Below are positions 6,055-14,150 of a DNA stretch of 17,863 bases, in pieces. Position numbers and translations under genes: made by a program. The notes under the pieces were generated by a model that did not search any database, was not told where the DNA came from, and saw only the letters and a program-made list of their open reading frames with translations. The number at the start of each line of letters is the position of its first letter. Position 1 is the first letter of the stretch. Source of the stretch: Treponema sp. (GTDB taxonomy: Bacteria > Spirochaetota > Spirochaetia > Treponematales > Breznakiellaceae); the NCBI GenBank assembly GCA_031266095.1, contig JAISBR010000198.1, forward strand, positions 1 to 17,863. The letters run 5' to 3'.

Positions 6055-8052
6055 ATGGCAGAAAAAACACGGGGAAAAGAATCAGGTAAGGCCAAAAGCG
6101 CCGCCAAGACAGCTCCGGTAAAAGCGGGGAAAGGAGTGCTGTCCAGGATTCAGGCGCCCCCGCCCGGTAAAACCGCGCAGGCGCAAACCAGGGCCGGGGC
6201 TTCGGCTGCGGGAAAAACTATTGACAGTAAGACCCAAGCCAAGGGAAACGGGGCGGTATACGACGAATCGAAGATCAAGACCCTTTCCTCGCTGGAACAT
6301 ATCCGCTTACGGACCGGTATGTATATTGGCCGGCTGGGCGACGGGTCCAACCCCGACGATGGAATCTATGTGCTTCTCAAGGAAGTAATCGATAACGGCA
6401 TCGACGAATTCATCATGGGGAACGGCAAGCTCATTGATGTGGTGGTAAAGGACGGAACCGTCAAGGTCCGGGACTATGGCCGGGGCATTCCTTTGGGGAA
6501 ACTCGTTGAGTGTGTTTCGGTGATCAACACCGGCGCCAAGTATAACGACGACGTGTTTCAGTTTTCCGTGGGCCTCAACGGCGTGGGGACCAAGGCGGTG
6601 AACGCTCTGTCGGTCTATTTCCGGGTGGTCGCTGTCCGGGGCGGTGAATACGCCGAGGCTGTTTTTGAGCGGGGCACGCTCAAGAGTGAGCGTAAGGGTA
6701 AGCTGAAAGACAAGCAGAAAGACGGCACCTACGTTGAGTTCATTCCGGATCCGGAGATATTCACCGATTATCAGTTCAATCTTGAATTCATCGAAAAACG
6801 GATACAGAATTACGCCTATCTCAACACGGGCCTTACCCTTTCATTAAACGGCAGGCAGTATGTGTCAAAGCGGGGCCTCTACGATCTGTTATACGAGGAA
6901 ACCGGTGAGGATTGTCTGTACCCTATGGGTTATTATAAAGGTGAACATATTGAATTCGCCTTTACCCACACCAATAACTACGGCGAGGAGTATTTTTCTT
7001 TTGTGAACGGTCAGTTCACCAGCGACGGCGGTACGCATCTTTCCGCTTTTAAGGAAGGCTTCCTCAAGGGCATTCAGACTTACTTCAAAAAAGACTATCG
7101 CAGCGAGGATATCCGTGAGGGTGCCACCGCAGTGGTGGCGATAAAGCTCAAAAACCCGGTCTTTGAAAGCCAGACCAAGAATAAACTGGGTAATTCCGAC
7201 ATCCGTACCTGGATTGTGCAGGAGGTACGGAATGCTGTTGAGGACTGGCTCCACAGAAATCCCGATGCGGGTAAAAAACTGGAGCAGAAGATACTTTCCA
7301 ACGAGAGTCTGCGTACCGAGCTTAACGCGGTCAAAAAGGAAGCGCGGGAAGCCGCGAAGAAGATAACCCTCAAGATACCCAAACTTAAAGACTGTAAGTA
7401 TCATCTTGAAGACGGTCTATACGGCGAAGGATCCACGATTTTTATCACCGAGGGTGATTCCGCCGCCGGTTCTCTTGTTTCCAGCCGGGACGTGATGACC
7501 CATGCTATCTTCGCGCTGCGGGGCAAGGTGGAGAATATGTATGGCAAGAAGCGGGCTTCCATCTACAAGAACGAGGAACTCTACAATATGATGATGGCCC
7601 TGGGGATAGAGAACGATGTTGCAGGCCTTCGTTATGCGAAAATTGTCATCGCCACAGACGCAGACTTTGACGGCTTCCATATCCGCAACCTGCTCCTCAC
7701 CTTCTTCCTTTCTTTTTTTGAGGAACTGGTAACCGCGAACAGGGTCTTCATCCTGGAAACCCCCTTGTTCCGGGTACGCAGTAAAAAGGAAACCCTGTAC
7801 TGTTACACCGAAAAGGAACGGGATGAGGCGGTGGCCAAAATCGGCAGTCAGAGCGAGGTGACCCGTTTCAAAGGCTTGGGTGAAATCAGCCCCAAGGAAT
7901 TCGGTCAGTTTATCGGCGAGGATATGCGCCTTGTGCCGGTGTCGGTTAACACCCTTAAAGCCGTTCCCCTGGTGCTCACCTTCTACATGGGCAAGAACAC
8001 GCCGGAGCGCCGGGATTATATTATGAAGAATCTGATCAAAGACGCCGGATAG
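6055..8052 (+). CDS. parE: DNA topoisomerase IV subunit B (type IIA topoisomerase ATPase)
   Basis: The 665-residue product is the ATP-hydrolysing and TOPRIM subunit that drives strand passage by topoisomerase IV, which decatenates chromosomes. The GHKL ATPase motifs are visible: N-box EVIDNGIDE (E110, N114), D140-G142-G144 in RDYGRGIP, and GLNGVGTKAVNALS (about 173-186). The TOPRIM acidic residues are E466 (TEGDSAAGS) and D535/D537/D539 (DADFDGFHI), with ALRGK between. It ends normally in TPERRDYIMKNL. The ATG at 6055 has GGAG 6 nt upstream. Residues 1 to about 70 form a Lys/Ala/Pro-rich extension not found in most ParE. GyrB is the alternative, but adjacency to a short ParC favours topoisomerase IV. 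Confidence 0.9.
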   Translation: MAEKTRGKESGKAKSAAKTAPVKAGKGVLSRIQAPPPGKTAQAQTRAGASAAGKTIDSKTQAKGNGAVYDESKIKTLSSLEHIRLRTGMYIGRLGDGSNPDDGIYVLLKEVIDNGIDEFIMGNGKLIDVVVKDGTVKVRDYGRGIPLGKLVECVSVINTGAKYNDDVFQFSVGLNGVGTKAVNALSVYFRVVAVRGGEYAEAVFERGTLKSERKGKLKDKQKDGTYVEFIPDPEIFTDYQFNLEFIEKRIQNYAYLNTGLTLSLNGRQYVSKRGLYDLLYEETGEDCLYPMGYYKGEHIEFAFTHTNNYGEEYFSFVNGQFTSDGGTHLSAFKEGFLKGIQTYFKKDYRSEDIREGATAVVAIKLKNPVFESQTKNKLGNSDIRTWIVQEVRNAVEDWLHRNPDAGKKLEQKILSNESLRTELNAVKKEAREAAKKITLKIPKLKDCKYHLEDGLYGEGSTIFITEGDSAAGSLVSSRDVMTHAIFALRGKVENMYGKKRASIYKNEELYNMMMALGIENDVAGLRYAKIVIATDADFDGFHIRNLLLTFFLSFFEELVTANRVFILETPLFRVRSKKETLYCYTEKERDEAVAKIGSQSEVTRFKGLGEISPKEFGQFIGEDMRLVPVSVNTLKAVPLVLTFYMGKNTPERRDYIMKNLIKDAG

Positions 8053-8072
8053 GAAACTATTGATCGGGGTTT

Positions 8073-8094
8073 TTTCAAAACTGAAGTTTTGAAA
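8073..8094. repeat. Intergenic hairpin of the AAAACT/AGTTTT family
   Basis: TTTCAAAACT/AGTTTTGAAA form a near-complete palindrome (effective loop TGAA) between parE and dinB. Similar elements lie after the membrane coiled-coil gene (12079-12109) and after the M18 gene (17286-17315). It probably stabilises or trims the polycistronic RNA. Confidence 0.6.
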
Positions 8095-8133
8095 GAGTAA
8101 CCTTTGAAAATAGTCAAAAATTAAGGAGGTTTT

Positions 8134-8655
8134 ATGACAAGCGATGTGTTTACCCTTTTAGCCAAATATAACGGGGGGGTCAATGAAAAAATGAGTGGTT
8201 ATATACGGGACTTGAACGATGAGGACTGGAACCGGGAATTTAACGGTTTTTTTTCTTCCGTCCGTTCCCTCTGTTCTCATCTGTATATCAGCGACTTCAA
8301 CTGGCTCAAACGGTTTGGGAGCTTGAGGCAATTTCAGGCCCTGAACGCTCCTTTGTTTGAGCAAAACTTCTCCTTTCATGACACCATCTTCCCCGGCAGG
8401 GATGAATATCTTATCAAACGGCCGGTCCTTGATCGTAAGCTCATCGAATTCACCGCTGAAATAAAGGATGAGGATCTTTCCCAAATTTTGAAATACACCG
8501 ATTCCCACGGAACGGCTCATGGAAAAAGATTCGAACTGCCGCTGTTTCAAATGTTCAATCACCAGACCCATCACCGGGGAATGATCTCCCTCTATCTCGA
8601 ATTTATGGGCCGGGAAAACGACTTTAGTGCGGTGATGCCGATTGTGGGTGATTAG
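8134..8655 (+). CDS. DinB-fold family protein (putative metal-dependent enzyme)
   Basis: The 173-residue protein has the four-helix DinB/YfiT-type fold pattern: SHLYISDFNWLKRF supplies His49, and HQTHHRGM near the C-terminus supplies His143 and His147, the usual three metal ligands. Family members include thiol-dependent transferases and damage-inducible proteins of unknown activity, so no substrate is proposed. This is not the DNA polymerase IV also called DinB. The start at 8134 follows a strong AAGGAGG with 4 nt between. It sits 81 nt after parE, separated by a hairpin, and 61 nt before parC. Length is normal. Confidence 0.85.
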   Translation: MTSDVFTLLAKYNGGVNEKMSGYIRDLNDEDWNREFNGFFSSVRSLCSHLYISDFNWLKRFGSLRQFQALNAPLFEQNFSFHDTIFPGRDEYLIKRPVLDRKLIEFTAEIKDEDLSQILKYTDSHGTAHGKRFELPLFQMFNHQTHHRGMISLYLEFMGRENDFSAVMPIVGD

Positions 8656-8680
8656 CGTACTGTTTCAGGGAGCTGACAAA

Positions 8681-8709
8681 TTGACATTTCACACCAAAAG
8701 CAATACGTT
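8681..8709 (+). promoter_or_regulatory. Internal promoter 7 nt before parC
   Basis: A perfect -35 TTGACA (8681-8686), a 17-bp spacer and TACGTT (8704-8709, matching T1, A2 and T6 of the consensus). The parC GTG is only 7 nt further on. An in-frame TAA at 8711-8713 rules out any earlier start, and no SD precedes the GTG. Confidence 0.5.
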
Positions 8710-8716
8710 GTAAATA

Positions 8717-10654
8717 GTGGCATATATAAAAAATCTCTTTGACCGCAATTTCCTTGAATACGCCTCCTATGTGATCAAGGACCGGGCAATCCCCGATCTG
8801 GAAGACGGACTCAAGCCGGTACAGCGGCGCATCCTGCATACCCTCTTCGAGAAAGATGATGGTAAATTTCACAAGGTTGCCAACATCGTTGGAGAGTGCA
8901 TGAAGTACCATCCCCACGGTGATGCTTCTATTTATTCCGCCCTGGTGGTGCTTGCCAACAAGGACCTCTTTATTGACCGGCAGGGAAATTTCGGTAATAT
9001 CTATACCGGCGACGAAGCCTCTGCGCCCCGTTATATTGAGTGTAAAGCCACCGCCCTGTCCAAGGATATTTTCTACAACCCCAAGCTGACCGATATGGAA
9101 GAGTCTTACGACGGCCGTAACAAGGAGCCGCTTCTCTTTCCCGCAAAGATCCCGGCGGTCCTGGTGATGGGCGCTGAGGGAATCGCCGTCGGCATGTCTA
9201 CCAAAATTCTGCCGCACAATGTTATTGAAGTACTGGAAGCGGAGATTGCCTGCCTTTCAGGCAGGAAATTTCAACTCTATCCGGACTTTCCCACCGGAGG
9301 CTTTGTGGATGTGTCGGATTACCGGGATGGAAACGGCAAGGTGCTGGTTCGGGCGAAACTGGATACATCCGATCCCAAGCGGCTCCTTATTACCGAGCTG
9401 CCCTTCGGCTCCACCACCGAAAGCCTTATCAACAGCGTTGAGACGGCTGCCAGGGCGGGCCGGCTCAAGATACAGGGGATCAGCGACTTTACCACCGACA
9501 AGGTTGAGATCGAGGTGAAGCTGGCCCGCGGCGTGTACGCGCAGGAAACCGTTGACGCCCTCTTTGCTTTTACCGAGTGCGAACAGTCCATTTCGGTGAA
9601 TCTTTTGGTGATCAAAAACGGCCTTCCAGAGGTGATGACCGTTACCGATGTAGTGAAGCATCACGCCAAACAGCTTGTGAAGATCCTTACCAGGGAACTT
9701 GAGATTGAAAAAAAAGAACTTGGCGATAAGCTCCATCTGCGGACCCTGGAACGGATCTTTGTCGAGGAACGGATCTACAAGGGTATCGAAAAAATGAAGA
9801 CCGCAAAAGGCGTGGAAGACGCGGTCATTTCCGGCTTTAAGCCCTTTACGAAAGAGATTGGTCCCCGCGGAGTGGATCACGATGATGTGGAACACCTTCT
9901 GCGAATCCCCATCCGGCGGATTTCATTATACGATATCAACAAGGCCCGGGAAGAGATGCTGCAGATCCAGACGCGGATAAAAGAGATCAATGCACACCTG
10001 AAAAATATCATCGCGTATTCAATCAGCTTCCTTGACGGGATCATAGCCAAAATAAAGGCTAATGAAGAACTAGGCAGGGGAGTGCGGAAAACCAAAGTCG
10101 GCGCTTTTGACAAAGTTGATGTCAAAGAAGTGGTCAAGCGGGATCTGGAACTCAAGTACGACAAAAAGACCGGCTATCTGGGGACCAATGTCTCGGGGCA
10201 GAAGGTGGCGGAAGTCTCACCCTTTGACCGGATTCTCACTGTCCGTAGAAACGGCATGTATTCGGTGACGGACCTTCCTGAAAAGGTCTTTGTTGGCCCC
10301 GATGCCTGGTGGGTTGGAGTGGCGGACAAAGAAGCGCTTTCGAAGACAATTTTTACCATTATCTACAAGGAAAAAGAAACCGGTTTCCCCTGTATCAAGA
10401 GATGTGTCATTGAGGGGTGGATAATGAACAAGGATTACTTCCTTGTTCCCGATGGGGCGGTGATCTTCCATGTTGATACCCGGCCCAAGTTCAGTTTCAG
10501 CGTCAACTATGTACCCAAGCCACGGCTTAAGATTCTCAGTAAGGATTTTAAGGCCCAGAGCTACAATGTGCGGGGACTGAAGGCCGGTGGAGTGCGGCTC
10601 GACAACAAGGAGGCCTCCTCGGTAAACACCGTGAGAAAGAAAAATGACGAATAA
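8717..10654 (+). CDS. parC: DNA topoisomerase IV subunit A (strand-breaking subunit)
   Basis: The 645-residue protein cleaves and rejoins DNA in partnership with ParE. Conserved blocks are DGLKPVQRRIL (about 30-40), KYHPHGDASIY (63-73) and SAPRYIECK with catalytic Tyr106 next to Arg105. A long hinge and coiled-coil region (about 330-460) leads to a short C-terminal domain (about 480-645), with no GyrA box, arguing for ParC rather than GyrA. Positions matching the quinolone-contact Ser and acidic residues of E. coli ParC (S80, E84) are Ala70 and Ser74. The GTG at 8717 is the only possible start after an upstream stop and lacks an SD. The 3' end overlaps the next gene by 11 nt. Confidence 0.9.
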   Translation: MAYIKNLFDRNFLEYASYVIKDRAIPDLEDGLKPVQRRILHTLFEKDDGKFHKVANIVGECMKYHPHGDASIYSALVVLANKDLFIDRQGNFGNIYTGDEASAPRYIECKATALSKDIFYNPKLTDMEESYDGRNKEPLLFPAKIPAVLVMGAEGIAVGMSTKILPHNVIEVLEAEIACLSGRKFQLYPDFPTGGFVDVSDYRDGNGKVLVRAKLDTSDPKRLLITELPFGSTTESLINSVETAARAGRLKIQGISDFTTDKVEIEVKLARGVYAQETVDALFAFTECEQSISVNLLVIKNGLPEVMTVTDVVKHHAKQLVKILTRELEIEKKELGDKLHLRTLERIFVEERIYKGIEKMKTAKGVEDAVISGFKPFTKEIGPRGVDHDDVEHLLRIPIRRISLYDINKAREEMLQIQTRIKEINAHLKNIIAYSISFLDGIIAKIKANEELGRGVRKTKVGAFDKVDVKEVVKRDLELKYDKKTGYLGTNVSGQKVAEVSPFDRILTVRRNGMYSVTDLPEKVFVGPDAWWVGVADKEALSKTIFTIIYKEKETGFPCIKRCVIEGWIMNKDYFLVPDGAVIFHVDTRPKFSFSVNYVPKPRLKILSKDFKAQSYNVRGLKAGGVRLDNKEASSVNTVRKKNDE

Positions 10655-12068
10655 CAATCAGTTAGCCGCAATTAATGCGGACGTGCCGGGTAACGACGGT
10701 ATTGTTTTTGATCTGAACGCGGGTATATCCGAAGAGGAACAGCGGGAGATTCTGTCGAAGATAAACGGCATTGCCGAGAAAAACCGCCGTTCTCTTTCTG
10801 AAGCCGCCGAGCCGGAGAGCGCAGCCGGAACAGGAAGCAAGAGCCGCTTCAAGGCGAAGAAAAGCGGCGGCCTTTTTCCTATATTGGTAAACACAGGCGC
10901 GGTGATACTTTTAGCCGTGGGATTCCTGCTGCTCTATTCTTTTCAGGGAAAGACAGATATTCAGGTTCGAGAGGGAACTATGGTATATAACAGCGCCGAG
11001 CGGGCGCTGATCGAAGAAATTCGGAAGGAAACCGAGTCCCGCATTGTGGCAAAGGAACAGGAGATCGCCCTTATTGTTTCTAAATTGGAAGGCGTGGATG
11101 AGGAACTGCGGGAGCTTTATTCCAGCAATCAGGAATTGAGCGCGGAACAGCTCGCCGTTGAGGACCGGTTGAGATCCCTTCAGGAAGAATACCGTTCCAG
11201 TCTTATAGTCTTGCAGGACGAGCGTTCTAGTATTCTGGAAGATTCCCGGTCCAGGGAGGCAAGCCTCCGCGCCCAACTTGAGGCCCGGATTCGGGAACTT
11301 GCCGCCGCTTCGGAACGGAATGAGTCTGCGCTCAGTTCCGCCCGGAGAGAACTGGAATGGCTGTCCAGGGAACAGGAAAAAGCCGCCGCCATTGAGGCGC
11401 AATTGGGAGGTTCTTTTGCCGTTGTAAACGATCAGATACTCAAAAATCAGCTCGCCGAGGCATTGGAGACCTTAAGGGTTATGCGGGATTTTCTTAACAC
11501 TCCCGCCTTTCAGGCTATCCGTTCAATACAGGCTCGAAAGGATCTCTATGCCCAGGCGATTGACTCTATGGAGGCGATGGTGGAAGAGATGAGGAGAAAC
11601 CAGGTTTCGGGACAGCCGTCCGGCGTTGATACGGAACAGTCCCTCACGGAATTAATGTCGGAAAACGCCAGACTTGAGGAAAATATCGCCGGGCTTACCC
11701 GGACCATTGAGGCCGTCAACTCCCAGGGTTCCGGCCTGACCCTGCGTCTTACCGAGCTTGAGAGTCAAGCCGCTGACCTGCGCACCGCGAATTCCGAGCT
11801 ACAGACACGCGCAGCCTCCCTTGAGACCGAAAGAACAAGCCTCACCCAAACAGTTGCCGCACGCGACAATACCATCACTGAGCTGCGTTCCCAAAATGCC
11901 GCACGCGACAATACCATCAGCGAACTCCGCTCCCAGAACGCGGCACGTGACAATACTATCAATGAACTGCGTTCCCAGAACACCGTCCAATCAGGGGAAA
12001 TCACCAACCTTAATAACCAGCTTACCACGATCCGCCAGGCTTTGCAGGCATTGAGTCAGGACCAATAA
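10644..12068 (+). CDS. Membrane-anchored long coiled-coil protein
   Basis: The 474-residue protein begins inside the last codons of parC (11-nt overlap, with only a weak GAGAAAG before the ATG), which suggests translational coupling. Residues 1-75 are hydrophilic and end in a basic RFKAKK patch. One membrane helix spans about 77-100. The rest, about 370 residues, should lie in the periplasm by the positive-inside rule and is nearly all coiled coil. Its C-terminal part carries three exact-length 14-residue repeats (residues 406-447) of form ARDNTIxELRSQN. No family or enzyme motif is seen. It resembles envelope tethering or cell-shape proteins in layout only. No signal peptidase site is visible. 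Confidence 0.8.
   Translation: MTNNNQLAAINADVPGNDGIVFDLNAGISEEEQREILSKINGIAEKNRRSLSEAAEPESAAGTGSKSRFKAKKSGGLFPILVNTGAVILLAVGFLLLYSFQGKTDIQVREGTMVYNSAERALIEEIRKETESRIVAKEQEIALIVSKLEGVDEELRELYSSNQELSAEQLAVEDRLRSLQEEYRSSLIVLQDERSSILEDSRSREASLRAQLEARIRELAAASERNESALSSARRELEWLSREQEKAAAIEAQLGGSFAVVNDQILKNQLAEALETLRVMRDFLNTPAFQAIRSIQARKDLYAQAIDSMEAMVEEMRRNQVSGQPSGVDTEQSLTELMSENARLEENIAGLTRTIEAVNSQGSGLTLRLTELESQAADLRTANSELQTRAASLETERTSLTQTVAARDNTITELRSQNAARDNTISELRSQNAARDNTINELRSQNTVQSGEITNLNNQLTTIRQALQALSQDQ
11859..11984 (+). repeat. Three 42-bp tandem repeats inside the coiled coil
   Basis: Units at 11859-11900, 11901-11942 and 11943-11984 encode ARDNTITELRSQNA and two close variants. The 14-residue length equals two heptads, so copy number could change without breaking the coil. 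Differences are mostly synonymous or at one surface position. Confidence 0.9.
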
Positions 12069-12078
12069 TATCTTGAGG

Positions 12079-12109
12079 CTCTTTCAAAACTAACCGAGTT
12101 TTGCAAGAG
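12079..12109. terminator. Hairpin between convergent genes, possible bidirectional terminator
   Basis: CTCTTTCAAAACT (12079-12091) pairs with AGTTTTGCAAGAG (12097-12109) with one mismatch around an AACCG loop. It lies in the 47-bp gap between the membrane coiled-coil gene and the convergent cyclase gene, the usual place for a shared terminator. The following T-tract is weak on both strands. Confidence 0.5.
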
Positions 12110-12115
12110 GCTCTC

Positions 12116-13798
12116 TTACTTGGTTTTCATCACTTCGACCCCATCCCAGTTTTCGGGCGGGGGATTTGAAGCATAGTCAACGCATCTGCGGTAGAAGTTT
12201 TCCGCGTTAAAGTCCCTGGAGAGGAGGCGGTATACTTCTTTAAATTTTTCCGCCGCTTCACGAAAGGAACGGCGGTAGTAGAGTTGCATTCCCTGGTTAT
12301 GAACGGGCCAGGCCGCCGTTTCCGCCGGGGAGAGGACGCTTTTTACCGTGTAGATATTGACACCCTTGGTCTTACCCTTGACCGCTACCGTGTCAAGGAG
12401 CCTGAAATAGAGCCCGGGAGAGTTAGGTGAAACCAGCTGCTTTTGCAGTTCCTTATAAACGCTTTCGGATATGAGAATATTCGAATGGTAGGTTTTGGTG
12501 AGTCCTTCCATGCGGGAGGCGAGATTCACCGCGTCGCCGATTACCGTGTAGTCCATTTTCCGCTCGCTGCCGATATTGCCGACGGTTACTTCACCGTAGT
12601 TGATTCCTATCCCTATATGGAATTCGGGCTTGCCGAGCTTCCGTTGATTTTCGTTAAAAGCAGCCAGGGCGTCGATCATCTCAAGGCCAGCCAGTACCGG
12701 CTGTAGCGCGTCATCATCGTGTTTTTCAGGCGCGCCCCAGAAGGCCATGATAGCGTCACCGATATACTTGTCCACTATACCTTTGCGATTGTAGATGATG
12801 TCCACCTGCCCGGAGAAATAACGGTTCAGTGAATTTACCAGATCGTCGGGGGCCATACCTTCGGAAATAGTGGTAAAACTTCGGATATCGGAAAAGAGGA
12901 TCGAAAGGCGGCGGTTATCCCCTATTAGCATCTTTTCCGGTGAGGCGAAGAAGCGCTCAATTACATCCTTGGGAACATACTTCTGGAAAATCTGCCGGAT
13001 TCGTTCTTCCTTTTTCCCCGCAAGAACCGCGTCAAAAGCGTAACGTTTAATTTGGCGATAGGCCTTGTCCAGTTCACCGATCATTTGATTAAAGGTATGG
13101 GCCAGGCTGCCGGTTTCGTCCTGATATTCCACTTCTACCCTGGAGGAAAGATCCGCTGAATTGATTATATTATTCATGGCTTTCACAATTCGGCCCAGAG
13201 GATTGGTAAGATGGGCGGCGATCATAATCAGCAGAATCACCGCCAGGATAATGGCAAGGCCCAGGGTTATAAGGGTTTGCAGGGCGATACGGTTTGCGTC
13301 CTGGTAAAATACATCGTGCTCTTCACTGATGAGGATGTACCACCGGAAGGGAGTAAAGTAAAACGCCTGAAAGATACGCCTTTCCCCGCCTATACCCGCG
13401 TTTTGCAGGCCGGGATTTTCCGCGCTGAGAAGCGCCATGAGGGGAGCCCGTTCATCCGCCTTTATCTCCAAGGGAGAACTTGCCATGGCGATATCGCCGT
13501 TCTCCTCAAGCGCAAAAACAATTTCGCTGTCGCTCAGGATGATACTCCGCCCGTACATTTCTACTGCTTTTTTCGCGGCCTCCACCATATCCGGCCTGCC
13601 CGCGTAATTGTTTTCGAGCAATAATGACCATTGGTTATCCGCATATTTTTCCAGCTCTCCCAGCTTGAAACCCAATAACTGCCTCGCAAGGCGGGTAACG
13701 CCGTTTACCGCGTTAAAATACGAAGCGGTTTCCGCGAGGGAGAGGGTTACGATAATCAAAGGAAGAATCACCAGAAAAAATTTGATACGGATTTTCAT
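12116..13798 (-). CDS. Membrane adenylate/guanylate cyclase, class III, with HAMP domain
   Basis: The 560-residue enzyme should make cyclic AMP. A first membrane helix (about 7-27) and a second (about 174-197) bracket a periplasmic sensor-like domain; a HAMP linker follows (about 198-250). The cyclase homology domain (about 296-475) has metal Asp304 (LFSDIRSF) and Asp348 (KYIGDAIMAFW), base-contacting Lys344 with Thr418 (DYTVIGDAVN) in the partner position, and transition-state Asn425 and Arg429. The Lys/Thr pair fits the IIIb, bicarbonate-responsive type. A helical tail (about 500-560) is TPR-like (REAAEKFKEVY). No SD precedes the ATG; a promoter ends 6 nt upstream. The sensed signal is unknown. 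Confidence 0.9.
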   Translation of the reverse strand: MKIRIKFFLVILPLIIVTLSLAETASYFNAVNGVTRLARQLLGFKLGELEKYADNQWSLLLENNYAGRPDMVEAAKKAVEMYGRSIILSDSEIVFALEENGDIAMASSPLEIKADERAPLMALLSAENPGLQNAGIGGERRIFQAFYFTPFRWYILISEEHDVFYQDANRIALQTLITLGLAIILAVILLIMIAAHLTNPLGRIVKAMNNIINSADLSSRVEVEYQDETGSLAHTFNQMIGELDKAYRQIKRYAFDAVLAGKKEERIRQIFQKYVPKDVIERFFASPEKMLIGDNRRLSILFSDIRSFTTISEGMAPDDLVNSLNRYFSGQVDIIYNRKGIVDKYIGDAIMAFWGAPEKHDDDALQPVLAGLEMIDALAAFNENQRKLGKPEFHIGIGINYGEVTVGNIGSERKMDYTVIGDAVNLASRMEGLTKTYHSNILISESVYKELQKQLVSPNSPGLYFRLLDTVAVKGKTKGVNIYTVKSVLSPAETAAWPVHNQGMQLYYRRSFREAAEKFKEVYRLLSRDFNAENFYRRCVDYASNPPPENWDGVEVMKTK

Positions 13799-13804
13799 AT
13801 TTTC

Positions 13805-13833
13805 AGTTTAAAATACCGCCATAAAAATCTCAA
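13805..13833 (-). promoter_or_regulatory. Promoter ending 6 nt before the cyclase start
   Basis: On the minus strand TTGAGA (13828-13833, 5 of 6) and TAAACT (13805-13810, 4 of 6) are separated by exactly 17 bp. Six nt (GAAAAT) lie between the -10 and the ATG at 13798. No SD is present, suggesting a leaderless message. Confidence 0.45.
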
Positions 13834-13887
13834 GAGGCGCGTTATATCAGCCGATAGAAGTAATAGGATAGTTCCATTGGAGGAGCG

Positions 13888-14118
13888 ATGAAGCGCTATT
13901 GCATAAAATGCCGATCTGGACAAATAGAGTATCTTGATATCATCAAAGAGATCGAAGATGGGTATCTTATCCGCTTAACCCGCTTGAACGATGGGGATGA
14001 AAAAACCAGCGAAGAAACTATGACCAGGCACCTCTTCAATATTTGCCTCAAAACCGGCTATATCTATGAGAAGCCGGCGGAAACTGCCGCTTTTCGTCGC
14101 AGAGCACATATCGCGTGA
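13888..14118 (+). CDS. Small CxxC protein, function unknown
   Basis: The 76-residue product starts at 13888 after a strong GGAGG (13879-13883, 4 nt spacing). It opens with MKRYCIKCRSG: a CxxC pair (Cys5, Cys8) and a basic patch. A mixed helix-strand middle follows, and it ends in a basic RRRAH tail. Two cysteines are too few for a full zinc ribbon unless it dimerises. It is divergent from the cyclase and convergent with gltX, so it is a single-gene unit. The family is not recognised. The strong SD and clean gene spacing are the main support for it being real. Confidence 0.7.
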   Translation: MKRYCIKCRSGQIEYLDIIKEIEDGYLIRLTRLNDGDEKTSEETMTRHLFNICLKTGYIYEKPAETAAFRRRAHIA

Positions 14119-14150
14119 TACGAGCCGCCTGATACATGAGGCGTAATTGA

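Noticed and set aside
8717..10654. GyrA instead of ParC
   Set aside because: Short C-terminal domain, no GyrA box and proximity to parE favour ParC; not fully excluded without the rest of the genome.
14126..14143. Hairpin CGCCT/AGGCG between the convergent CxxC and gltX genes
   Set aside because: Only 5 bp with an 8-nt loop and no T-tract; too weak to call a terminator.
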